Below are positions 34,701 to 46,152 of a stretch of 64,000 nt of DNA, one piece after another (positions within the stretch are counted from its first letter, which is position 1; each line of letters begins with the position of its first letter). The notes below the pieces were generated by a model. It was not told where the DNA came from. It worked only from the letters and a program-made list of their open reading frames with translations, and searched no databases. The DNA comes from Microbotryomycetes sp. JL201 (Eukaryota > Basidiomycota > Microbotryomycetes): NCBI GenBank assembly GCA_033819885.1, contig JAQYUZ010000002.1, forward strand, positions 62,001 to 126,000, read 5' to 3'. A program made the translations under genes and the position numbers.

Positions 34701-37700
34701 AAATCTATCGCTTGAGGTGATTCATCGTGCGAAGGTACAGGCTGTAGCGCTGGTGATTCGAACGGAGACTGATCGCGCCAATCTGTCGTCACCTGCTGCT
34801 CCTGCTGCTGTTCTTGCGCTGCGTTGGCCAAAGCTTCGCTCGCCTTCTGCTCCCATTCTTGCCTAACTTTTTCGGCATACAAGATCGTGTTGCGAAGGCG
34901 GATGACCGAGTTGAGTTTGAAACGGATTTGATCATCAACGTCGGCCACGAGACGGTTCAGCGCTGCTTCTTCAACCGTCGGTCTTTGCCACCTCATCACG
35001 ACCGCTAGGTTGCTCTCGGACTGCGAACGGGAGAGTTCAGTAAGTATGATCGCATAGGTCACGTGCGACAATCCTCACGTTTGGACTGAGCAGCCTCTGC
35101 TCCTGAATTGGCACGTCCACCGTGTCGTCATGGACTGCAGGCGTCGAAATGGATTCGGCGGTCTGTAAGATGTCGTGTAGCAGGTCAAGAACACGATGCT
35201 GATTCTTTTTAACTTGATGACCTTGCGGTTTCGGTGAAAGTGGCGGCTTGAGGTTTTCAAGGTAGTTCGGCGGCGTTGGCGCGTCTGGCGAGACCTTGAG
35301 CGGAATGCCGCGGTACTCCGGTGGCTGATCCGCACCCTCGAAATCCTCAATCGCCATCGAAATTTCGTCAATGGTGCTTGCAAGCTCTTTGAGCCTGTCA
35401 TTGCACTCGGAAATGTCGCCTTCGAGTCGATGCGTCTCGTTGCACGTCTCATTGTGCTTCTCAAAGAACCAGACTGGCGTTGGTCGCTCGCAAATCCGAC
35501 ATAGGACTGTTTCAAGCGAGAATGGCTTGGTGGGAAGCGGCACAGTCGGGTCGCTTGCTGCTCGTCTCGGTCGCGTGTCTATGCCGTATCGAGCTAGAGC
35601 TTCGTCTTGCTGAGCTGCCATGTCAGGCGAGAGGGGAGCTGGGCGGATAACCCACATCGTGTGCGAAGGTCGCCCGGTCAAGCCATCGAGCATGAGCATG
35701 CCCTTGCCTTCCATCGCCTCGTATAGGTCGTCTGGAGGTTCCTCGTCCTGCGACGATTGCGACGTCGCGCCGACGCGTAATCTAAAACTGACTTCTACCG
35801 TATGTGAGTCGTCGGCTTCTAGCTGACGGGTCGCCTCGGCAAAAACCGCAGCATCGTCAGGATAGACAAACTCAGAGATAGGAAGATCGATGCATTCAGA
35901 TGGAATCAAGCTGGAAGCGCACAAGCATCAGCGAAGAGCCCACGAGATGAGCATAGACTGATCACTCACCCAGTCAGCTCTTCCCATGCAGAGCTCAGGA
36001 ACTGGAATAGCTGGCCGTCGAGACTGAGCTCCATCAGCAAAGTCGAGCTTCGAATTTCGTCAACTGTCTGACGCAAGTCGGCGGCGCGCTGATCTGCAAA
36101 CTCTTGAGAAGTTCGCCCTTCAGGTGCTCCAGGCCGCTCAGGCCGTGCTTGATCTACGATTGTCGTAGCGTCCTCGCGCATCTGTTCTGGAGCTGGCACG
36201 CCCAAGTCGATTCCTAGCGGCGACCATTTTGAAGGCGCGGGCAATGACATTGGCTCGACGTAGGAAGATTGACTGTCACCTCGACCTCTTTGCAGTTCCG
36301 AGCCTGGCGCTTTGTCCTCGTTACCGGTAGCAGCTTTAGCAACAAACAAGATTGGTTCGGCGTCCGCATCATCGGCATCCTCGAAAGACCAGAACCCTTT
36401 TTCTGCTTCCCACCACTCGATGACTCGACTGAGTCCAGCAACAGCCAGCAAAAGCTGAACGTACCAACCTCGACAAGGCAGCTCTGGATTGTCTTCCCAA
36501 GCTTTACCAATCTGCTGGACTCGATTGATAAACTCGGCGCATGTTCCAGGCTGGTTTGTCAACTTGGTCACCGGCGTATCTAGAATCTCAGTTGCGACGG
36601 TAATGATTTCTTGAAGAAGCACAATGAAAGCGCTCTGTGCAAGATTGGCGTTCCCCGCTGCCGCAGATTGACTCGAGTGGCCAGGCGATCGTGAGCCAGT
36701 AGAAACCGTCCTCAACTGAGGCGGCATGGGCGATCGAGACCGAGAATTTGACCTCGAGCTCGTAGCTGACCCAGCGCGAGATTTTTGGCGCGAATCGGTC
36801 AACGAGTAACCGCTAAAGTCCGGGTTTCGTGGAGCGCTCGTCAAATGACGTTTGCGAGGCGCAAGTGACGCACGTCGAGGGGAGCGCGCGCGTTGTGTTG
36901 TAGTCACTGACGGTCTTCTTGTGCCACTACTTGCCGAGGAAGGCGTTCCCGTACTCAGAAGAGGCCCCTTGACTCGCGACTGCGGTCTGCTCGTCGCGCC
37001 GTCCGAGTCAGTGTAGCCGGCGTTCTCTTCTTGATCCACGTCAGCCAGTGCTTCACTCTCTGAATCCATCTCGAACGTCGTTGGAGCAGGAGCCAAAGGA
37101 TCTTCGATCGCCATTTCTCCAAATTGTCCCTCTTCAAATGGCGCTGCCGGCAGTCCAGGGGTTGCCAGTTCGTGATGCAATTCTGCCTCGACGTAAGCCG
37201 AGATGCCGTGAACAATCTTGCGCAGCTCTTTGTCGCATACTTCTTTGGCGCTGACGAGCCGAAATCTGATCTGTTGCCGGACAGTGTGCATAGAGAAGTT
37301 TGGTGCATTTTTTGGCTCCTTTGCGTCTTTGGATCCAGATGAAGCCGGGACACTGCGGACAGGGAATGCCGTTGAGGTCGGAACGATGTACGGCGTCTGG
37401 TCCCAAGGAGCTGGCTCTGGCAAAGTGCTCGTGTCTGCTCTCGGCTGGATCCGCACGGGCTCAGACGGCGTAGCCATCGTTGAAGTAGGCAGCGGAGGCG
37501 AAAAGAAGTGGCCACCTAGAGAGGACGATTGTCTACCAGAACCAGAGTTGCTCGAGCTCGAGTGAGAAGTAGTGGCGGACGGCAACGAGCTGTTTCGTTT
37601 TGGAGGCACGAGCGCGTTGAACGACGGCCCAAGATTGAGCGACAAGCCTGGATTACGTTTGCGAGAGTCTGACCGGGCCGTACCGCCTTCGCTCTCTGGA

Positions 37701-40700
37701 TCCGATCCAGAAGACGATAAAGTTTGCTTCGGAGGTGCCAAGCGCCCTGTTGAGACTACTCGAGCGCCAGGTGCGAGCGCACCCGCTGGAACGAACCTCG
37801 ATCTGCTTGTATCTGCCTGGCTTTGAGCTTTGTCTGCTTCAGCGTCGGCAGTCGTTGGTCGAGACTTGAGATCCTGGGCCGACGAAACATTTCGAAGCGA
37901 CGGCCGCTTCGGCGTCGTCGGTCTGACAAACGTGCCCGAAGGTCGAGAGATGATCGGTACTAGCTCGCTCGTCGGAACAGAGTGGTCGACACTTGTACGT
38001 CGACCTTGTGCTCGATGACGCAGCTCTTCCTCCGGCGTGGCCGAGAAGCTCGACCGCACAGCGCTCCACCAGGCGTCAATCTTGTGTCCCAGTTTATTGA
38101 AGTTGCGACGCTTCTTGACGCCCGGTGAGCCAGTGGTTGTCGACAACCTCGATGTGGTTCTCGACAGCGGCTCATAAGGCACCGAAGTGGTTGGAGCTGA
38201 TGTCGGTTTTGGCTGGAACGCCGAAGAGGAAGACGACGTCGAGAGACCCCCAAGTGGAAAGTACTGATTTGCCTGCTGTGATGGCAAATTGGGCGTCAAA
38301 AAAGCGTCTCCTCCGCCCAAGTTCATCGTCGCTGCGGTCGCTTCGAACGGATTGTACTCGGATGCTGCGTGCGAGAAGCTGATCAGCCATAGCGACCTAT
38401 AGCAGTGTGCGCCAAATCTTTCACCTTTTGTCGACTCTGTCACAACAGCAGATGCACTTTGCGAGAGCTCGCCCTCAGTGTCTTCGGTCACGTCGCCGCG
38501 AGCCTCTCGCTCAGCTCTGAGCTTGGCTTCTTTCATCTTGTTGTACTCGTCCATCCAGTCAACCCACTCAAACTCTTTGCTGCCAATTCCGATGCCAAAG
38601 CCGACTCCCTCGGCCGCCGTGATGTCGGTCTCGAGTGGCGGTTTCGATGAAGACGATGATCCACCCCTGACCAAATCGGCTCCACCCCAAGAAGACGATC
38701 TTGCATGACCGCCCGGCGTCTTTCCTTCAGCAGCGAGGGCGCTCGTACGCCACTTGCGCATTTTTGCCTCTCTCGTCTCTAGCAAGAATTGAGCGTACTC
38801 TTTGGTCGTGTCATCCTCCGTACGGCGACTGTGGTTGCCACCAATGCCATGACTACTTCCCACGCTGGCCGACAACAGATTCTCGCCTGGCGCGATCGAC
38901 ATCCTATGTGAGCTGAGTCGACCGGCACCGCGAGTCGGATCTCGTTGCGAGGTCGTTCGCCGATGCTGACTGAACGAGGCAGGGTCAACGGCGGACGCTT
39001 CAGCCAGAGGAGACAAGCCGAGAGAGAGTGGTGAGACGCCCAAGTCGGCAGAAGATCCGCTCGACATGCTGAAAGGATCTGACGAGGGCGACGTGAACAC
39101 GCTCTTCGAACGTGATCTGTTGCCTGGTGTAACAGAGGGGCCGGCCAGGCGCCCACTTTGAAATGAAAACATTGGCGAGAATGCCGGTGACGCAGACGAG
39201 TGAGCAAGTGAGCTGCCGGGAACGGCAGTCGCAGGCGGTGATTGGCTCGTCGAACCAGCCAGGTTTTCTCGGCTGCTTGTTCGAGACACTGGCCGTGACC
39301 CTGCTCGCGAAGGTCCTCTGGAAGACGCCTGAGACGTCGATTGCGACCGATTGCCCGAGTGCATAGAAGGCGACGCAGATCCAGAAGCCGGCGACGGCGC
39401 ACGTGTGGCAGAAGGTGTCTTCGGAACTCTGATCTCGCCCGTACTTGTAGCACTGATCCCAGAAAATGTTGCATTGAGACCGCTCGCATCTCCGGCATCT
39501 GATGATACAGGCATCGAAGGCCGGAGCTCGAGTGCCGTCCGCACAGATTCGGGCACCTTCTGCAGCTTGATGGCTTCTGCAGGAGGCGGTGCAGCTGGAA
39601 ACGGTGACAATGCGGGGGATGAGAGCTGGCCGGATAGGCTCGTGCGCGAATTGCGCGACAAACCTGGCGAGCCCGGCGCAAACGGCCGCGGAGGCGAGAC
39701 AAGATTGATGGACGCGCGGCGCGAAAGCGAATTCGCCGCAGCAGACATTGCCGGAGAGGACGGTGATGACGATGCGCTGCTAGGCATTATGACGCTATTG
39801 CGTGGCGAGCTTGCAAGGCCTGTCCGATTCGTCTCGAGACTGAGACTGCCAAATGCATCTCCGCGGGACCGTCTCCGGCTCGATGGACTCTCCTCTTGGC
39901 TCGAGCTGCTTCCAACGAAAGATCCGCTGCGACTCGAGATTGACCTGACACGTGCTGCCCGTGCCGTCTTTGCGGAGTCGACTTCCGGCGAGCTGTCGCG
40001 CGGCGCCGGGCTTCGGCGGTCCGACGCACGTTCTCGAGCGCGGGGCGTAGCAGAAGAATGCTCGGGCGAGTCGCCAGCTGACTCGATAGTCGGCAACGAG
40101 ACCGTCTGCGCCAACGGTGACATGTCGGGTTCTGCGCCAGGAAGATCAGCATCAAATGTGAAGGGAGAAGCAAGTCCTGAAGTAGCGCGCGTACCTCCAA
40201 ACAATGGCAAAGATGCCTCCTTCGCAAGCGGACTGCCTGCAGCGCCCAAATTTGAGCTGCCTGTCCTCGTTCTGCCTGCCCACGTGTTGACGAGTTCTTC
40301 CTCCTCATCCTCGTCGTCTTCTGATTCACCGTCGCCATCGTCACCTTTCGCGTTGTCTGCATCCTCTTCTGGACCGGAAGCCTGTGCAAGAGGGGAAGGA
40401 AACAGTGGCGTTGTCGAAAGCCTGACGCTGCTGGGAGCGCCGTTATTTGAAATCGAGATCGGAAGCGGGTTCGTTGCGAAGCCCGTAGCGGCTGAAGAGG
40501 TCGAAGCAGACTGCTCAGAGCTGGATTGGGAATGGTGCGCGTTTGCGAGTGGGATGCCAGTGCTCGTGCGACGACTTGGCGCGGAAGCCGTCAGGCCCGA
40601 AGGTCCGGTTGATGTTGCTGGCCCAGGATCAGCGTCGGCTAGCAACGCGCTGGTCGACATGCCCGAGCCAGCATGTGTTGGCGGTGTTAGTTTGTCAGGC

Positions 40701-41074
40701 AGTTTGTCGTCCTCGCTGTCTTCAAACGAGGTTGCGTCCGTGCTGGACAAGGTCGACGAGATCGAGTCTTGCCGGTGCCGGCCGCGCCGAGACGACGACG
40801 ACAGCGGCGAGCTCGAGTAGTTGCCGCTCGAGACGCGCCTGATCAGGCCCGGAGAAGGGTACGGTCGCGAGCCTGCTTGAGTCGCCGAGCCGACGAGGCC
40901 TGACGCGCCCAGAGACGGCGGCGAGAGCGACGAGGAGGTGGACGACAACGAACTCTGCGACGTTCGCGGGGACAGCGCAGGGCGAGAGGCACTGGCGCGG
41001 GCTTGATTATCTTTGATAGCGCGTCCAGATGCGTCTGTGACGCTTCGAGGGCTGTCGTGGGTGCCCGTGTCCAT
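31731..41074 (-). CDS. RIM15: RIM15-type protein kinase (PAS, zinc-binding, AGC kinase, receiver-like domain)
   Basis: Greatwall-related kinase that drives quiescence and stress programmes downstream of PKA and TOR in fungi. About ten exons give roughly 2,900 residues. The first about 1,300 residues are Ser/Pro-rich and disordered. Ordered sequence begins near 36700 and leads into a PAS-like domain ([24 protein letters not shown], then [12 protein letters not shown]). A Cys/His motif [20 protein letters not shown] follows. The kinase reads [11 protein letters not shown] joined to [18 protein letters not shown] joined to [18 protein letters not shown], an insert of about 110 residues typical of Greatwall/Rim15, then [13 protein letters not shown] and [12 protein letters not shown]. 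The C-terminus is a response-regulator-like domain with [11 protein letters not shown] and GILPKPV. A 60-nt in-frame intron fits at about 38370-38430. Confidence 0.9.
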
Positions 41075-41873
41075 GCAGGACGCACCGAGAGCGCCGGCGG
41101 GGCCTGGTGACGTCGCCTTGCTGGCTGTTACAGCGCGTCAGCAACTGAGCAAATGCCACAGATGGCGTCTAGCTAACCTGGCAAGTCGCGCTGTCCAATT
41201 TATCGAGTAAAGAGTCGCGCGTGTGTCGAGTTATTCGAGTAGGCGGGCCGTGCGTCGCGCGTGCGCGTACGCTAAAGAAAGTCGAGCTGCTGCGCACAAG
41301 TGGGGCCGAACACAATGGTCAGTCAGCTGTCACAGTCGTGCAATAGAGAAAAGAATTTCTCACAAGTTTTCAAGTCGCGATGCGATCCACCGCTCGAGAG
41401 CAGGCTCCTGGTTCGAAGAAGCCCTCGACGGCGATCGCCTCGAGCTAGAGCGCACGGCGAATTACACAGCGCGAAACAGGTGCTCAATTGCTTCTCTGTA
41501 GTTGACAACTCACATCAAGCAGCAAAAACTCGAAAGCGGGAGCGCCCATCATTGATGTCCAGTAAGTGCACTGGACATCTCATCGCTCGCCAGCTGCGCA
41601 TGGCACCGGTTCTGATACGGCTCGTGTCGCTCCGGCAAACCTTTGATAGTGCATTCATGCTTCCTTCTTCTCATGCTCAGTCCGCTCCGCATGTGGTACT
41701 AAAGTGCTCGGCCGTCTTCCGCCAGACGAGAAAGATTTTCGGTGGCGCACGTGAAATGGCCCACGCGTCGAATCTGGGCTCTCGAAAGGGCACCGAGTGG
41801 CATTACTGAATACACAACAAAGAGGCAAGACGAATCATACGACGTATAGAAAAGAACAAGAAGGGAATAAGCG
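41075..41873. promoter_or_regulatory. long upstream region of RIM15
   Basis: 799 bp between the RIM15 start and the stop of the upstream TPX2-like gene, the longest gap in the window. It must carry the RIM15 promoter and 5' UTR. Apart from a 10-bp perfect inverted repeat at 41554-41579 I see no gene or further repeat. Confidence 0.45.
41554..41579. repeat. perfect 10-bp inverted repeat in the RIM15 upstream region
   Basis: GATGTCCAGT, a 6-nt spacer AAGTGC, then ACTGGACATC: both arms match at all ten positions. It lies about 480 bp upstream of the RIM15 start. It could be a site for a dimeric regulator or a hairpin in a long 5' UTR; neither is shown. Confidence 0.5.
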
Positions 41874-44224
41874 CTACTTTGGTCGGCACGGCACTAGGCT
41901 CGCCCTAAGCGCCTGCAGTTTGTTGCGTTCTTGCTCCTGCGTACAATGTGAAGCGGAACTCAACAAAGCAGAAAATTGACAAATTGATGAAACTAGAGCG
42001 AAACTGACCTGCTTCACCTTGATCTCTGTCTGCAAGGACTGCTGACGAGCTTCCTCGCGCTCACGTTGGCGTCGACTCCAGTCTTGGCGTTCGCGTTGCC
42101 TCTGCTCCGTTCGAGAGACCCACTCAGGTGCTGAAGCGACTGTTCCAGAGATCGTTTTTGATGACGAAAGGTCTAGAGTTGACTTTGTAATCGACTTGGA
42201 CGCCAAAGACAGTCCTGCCTTAAGAGGTTGCTTGCCGAGCGCCTTCGGATTCGGCCGGTCAAGATGTGGGTGCAGCCGCTTTCCGGGCTCACACTCGTTC
42301 ACTTCGTCAGCTTCACGATGATACGCCTTTCTCGACGTTGTTGAAAAGTTGAATGGCACGGCCTTTGTCGCCGGCTTAACGTGGACCACCTCCGTCGGCT
42401 CGACGAAAGGTGTCTGCGCCATGTCACGTTCACGCTCCACCGCTCTTCGTTTGCGTTCGAGTTCGCGCGTCTCGTGATGTGATCTGAAAGCAAAGTCGCG
42501 GGGCAGAGTGAGGCCGCCCTTCTGCTTCCCAGGCGCCACGTTGGTCCGAATAGTTGTAATCTTTGTCAATCTCTGCGAGTCATCGGGTGGAGGGTCTACG
42601 CGAGGTGTGAGGTGTATGATTGTCAAAGGTGCATCGTCGTGGGTTCCAGACAGCGTCAAGAGGGGTGTGGTAAGATGTTCGACGCGCTGAGCAGCGCGGG
42701 CGCGAGGCGCGAAAGAGTTCCGCCTGTCTGTTCGTGATTGTCCCAAAGACGAAGCTTTTTTGATGACGAATGGCTTGTGCGGCTGCTCAGTAGGCGCATT
42801 CTCCTTATCCGAAGGCTCAAACGCTCGGGATGCCCGACGCTTGAGCGTTGCCGGCTGCATGGGTTGGGAAGCAGTAGAGTCGCACTCATGCTTTGATCTA
42901 TCTAAATGTCTCTCGATCGATTGCTGTGGGGGAGATGGCAAGGCGAAAGCCACCGTCGTCCTCCGACGAGTATTGAACGGCTCTTCGGACCCGCCCATGC
43001 TAAGTTGAGATATCTTGAATGTTCCAGTAGCGGATATTGATGAAGTAAGTGCGCGAGCTGGCGTACTAGTTGAGCGCGCTAACTCTCCAGCGAGCGGCAG
43101 TGACAAGTCTCCAAAGTTGATCTCGTTCAGGTTTTCGAAGGTCTCATCGTTGGCTTCCAACTCATGAAGTGAAAACTCGTCCTCGATGATCAGGATCGGA
43201 GCAACCTTTGGTGACAAGGGCGCAGTTGTTGTCGTCTGAGGTCGGCTCGCAGGCGCGATGGACGAACGGCGTGCCTGTCGTAGCCGCGTCACCGGGGCTG
43301 ACTCCTTCTTGCCCTCATCTTTTGCCCCAGAAGAACATGAAATCGACTCGATTTCTTGAAGATTCGTCTCTGGAGCAGTAGCGAATGTCAATCGCGATCT
43401 AGGATGAGCCGGGTGACTCTCGGGCAGGATATGCGCTGGCCGTGACAGAGAAGCGCGCGGTCGTTTCTTTGACGCAGTTCTTCTGACTGTTAGAGTGGCC
43501 GGGGAAGAAATTGAGGGCAGTGCCTCAATCTTTGACAGAGCGGGAACCTGTGTCGGTGGCAAGACTGGAAGTGGCGCAAGCGAGCTTTTGCGATGTGCTG
43601 GAGACAGATCTGCTTCTACTGGACAGATTCACACATCAGTTCATCCAGTCGCGGACTGTTTTCGATGTCTGAGCTCACGTGCTACGCTGGACGCACGCTG
43701 GGACTGCACAGGTGAAGGCGAAGGAGCCGGTGCCCTGGTTTGTACAGCCGGTGCCTGACCCGCAGACAATGATACAATGTTGTGCGGCTTGTTCATCGCC
43801 TTTGCTGGTGCGAAGCTATTGTCTGCCGAAGCCAGCGAAGGGGCGTCGTCGTCACTCAACAATGGCTCGTCCGCCACGAACATGTCGCCAAAGTCGAGCG
43901 CAGACACGTCCTGGATGGATTCTACTTGGGTATTGACTCGTCCAGCAAGCGCATCGATGCCTGCGGCCTGCTGTAATGGTGCAGGCGAGGGCGCCAACAG
44001 CTCAAACGCGGCGAACGCAGCAGCTGCACACGGCGTTGAAGGCACCATTGACGGCCGTAGATGTGTTCTTTGTGAGCGAGGGAATGGGGACATCCTGTAA
44101 GACGCAGTGCCGGGTTTGAGGTGTGTCGCCAAAGTCAAAGCACCGTGTATGCGCAGCACTTCCACAAACTGTCAAGCTGCAGAACAATGCTATGCGTCGA
44201 AGACTTTACAAGGGACTGAGACAT
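41874..44224 (-). CDS. TPX2-like microtubule/spindle protein
   Basis: About 700 residues, mostly disordered, with repeated basic and short aromatic motifs. Features resembling TPX2 are PRDFAFRSHHETRELERKRRA and KAVPFNFSTTSRKAYHREADEV, which look like the F-containing microtubule/kinesin-binding repeats. The C-terminal charged helix (TEQRQRERQDWSRRQREREEARQQ) is joined by an intron to EQERNKLQALRASLVPCRPK, close to the TPX2-domain ending LRKxLVxKAxP. An acidic N-terminal part has ALDFGDMFVADEPLLSDDD. In animals and plants TPX2 nucleates spindle microtubules and activates Aurora A. The 5' end is uncertain: DVPIPSLTKNTSTAVNGAF follows an acceptor at about 44093, and ATG 44224 (MSQSL) is my best candidate for the first exon. 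Stop TAG at 41874-41876. Confidence 0.6.
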
Positions 44225-44446
44225 TGTGAAGATGTAGTTAAGAATCTTGCTCATGTAACGCACTGTACTCGCCGTGACCACACAGGAGACTTGCTTGCAA
44301 ATGTCCTCGGAGTGGATGATGGTTGAAGTTAGGAGAACAAATCGACCCTTCGTGTTGCCAAACGACAATTTCAACACTTGCTGTCAGACTGCTTCAGTCT
44401 CTCGGCCATCCGTTAGAATTGGAGTCTGGCAGTTTCCTGAATACGG

Positions 44447-45860
44447 ATGATGCGCTCGTCGATGTGGAAAAGACTCGCCTGGGCGGCTTGCCTAGTACAA
44501 GTCTCCGTGGCTAACCTGGGCATCACTGTCCCCGAGAAAGTGGAGCAGGGGAAGCCGCTTGAGGTCTCGTGGCACGGGGGCGAGCCGCCATGTACGGTCA
44601 CCACCATCCTCTCTGGTCCATCTCACTTGGCTGACATGGGCTCGTTTGCAGACATATTCAAGATCTTGATCAACGACGTAGTCGTCAGCCAGTCAGTTTT
44701 CGCCCATTCAATGCCGCAGCGCCAACTAACCAAAGGTCTACTCCTGAATCGCAAGATCGAACGGATGGATGTCGAAGCAGAACGCATGGGTCGCAAGCAA
44801 AGACAATTGCGAAGTCGGAAATGTCGTCAGAGTTCGCGTGATTGAGAAAGGTGGAGACATGGTGCTTTCGTGAGTTGTGCGGGATTCAATTTCTAGTTCC
44901 AAACAGCTGACTTCAACCTGATCAGTGACGGCACTGAAGTGATTGCCCCAAGTGAAAAGTCCCACAAACTCAATCAAGAAGACACCATCGAGTACATACC
45001 AACGTCCACCGGATACAGCAAAGACAAGGACAAGCAAACAAACTCAAAGGAAGCTACAACAAAAGAAGGACATGTTGATACTGTCATTGTCACAGAGACG
45101 GTCACTGAGCAGCAGACAATGGCGGGCGGCAGTATCGCAGACCCGGGCACAACAGCTGCAGTGGGCCTAAATGCTGACCCTGTCGCAAGTCCGAGCCCGA
45201 CAGACAAGCCAGCAATGCCCGCCGACACTTCTTCGGACAGCCTAGCCGCTGAAGGAACTGACATGATGGTAGGAACCGGGATGACTTCCGCTTCGAATTC
45301 GGCGCCTAGATCCGGTGCTTCAAGTCTAGGAATGGGCGGCGGCGGGGAAGCAACAGATGCCTCAGGTGAAGGCCAATCGTCCAGCACAGACATGTCACCA
45401 GCCCTAAAATGGGGACTCATCGTTGGCGGAGCAATACTCTTGCTCATTGTCATCGGCTTGATCGTTTGGTTCTCAATGCAAGTTCGGAAATAGGACAGTG
45501 TACGCTGCCTGCACGTGCTGATCTTTTACTTTCGGCGGCGATAGGTTCAGGAACAAAGCTGAACACCGGCGGCTGCCCGAACAAACCGAAAACGGGGGCC
45601 CGCGTCGACGTGGAAAAGGGCAACGCCACATTGAATCGGACGAGGAGGCTCTTGTTGGCCACCAAGGGAGAGACTCAGACAGCGACAAAGAGGGTCATAA
45701 GCGCAGCAAATACACAGACTCTGAAGGGTCTGGTGACGAGACAGACGAGTTGAATCATCACAAGGACAATCGCAAAGATGCAGGCTCGAAGCCGTTGAAC
45801 AAGAACCTAAGCGACAGCGAGCGGGATGATGATGATGATGACAAAGTGAACAAAAAATGA
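44447..45860 (+). CDS. unidentified type I membrane protein with acidic cytoplasmic tail
   Basis: An N-terminal signal peptide (MWKRLAWAACLVQVSVA) is followed by ITVPEKVEQGKPLEVSWHGGEPPCTV, the Ig-like start seen in many fungal cell-wall and GPI proteins. Splicing gives ILINDVVVSQSNGWMSKQ and DNCEVGNVVRVRVIEKGG. A Ser/Thr/Ala/Gly-rich stalk leads to one helix (WGLIVGGAILLLIVIGLIVW). An unspliced reading would stop at 45493 just after the helix. Splicing from a GTTCTC donor at about 45469 to 45544 instead gives FRNKAEHRRLPEQTENGG and a strongly charged tail ending in an Asp run and KVNKK (TGA at 45858-45860). I prefer that form because the frame stays open and basic residues directly follow the helix. 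Function unknown; possibly a surface sensor. Confidence 0.65.
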
Positions 45861-46152
45861 CGAATTGAGGAGCAACTCCAGGTCTGTAGTAATAGATCTC
45901 CACTGGAATGCGAGCTCGGGGAAGACTTTAGAAATGAGGACCATCGGCGGCTGACATTGCAGTCATGTACTTTTTCTGGATCGGTCATGAGGAGCAAAGT
46001 TGTCATGCTATCAAGCTGTGCACCTCCTGATCGACCGACGTCAGTGAGCGCGAGTTGGCGAGGTGCCATTCGAGAAGTGCCCTCTTTCTCGTGCGCGTCT
46101 GCGATCGATCAACTTGAGCAAATAGACGCTAATTCGTCTGCCTGCGAACGCG

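Noticed and set aside
39351-40820. 489-codon open frame on the plus strand
   Set aside because: It lies antisense to the Ser/Pro-rich, low-complexity N-terminal part of RIM15. Codon bias of such sequence leaves the opposite strand open; the translation is itself low-complexity with no domain.
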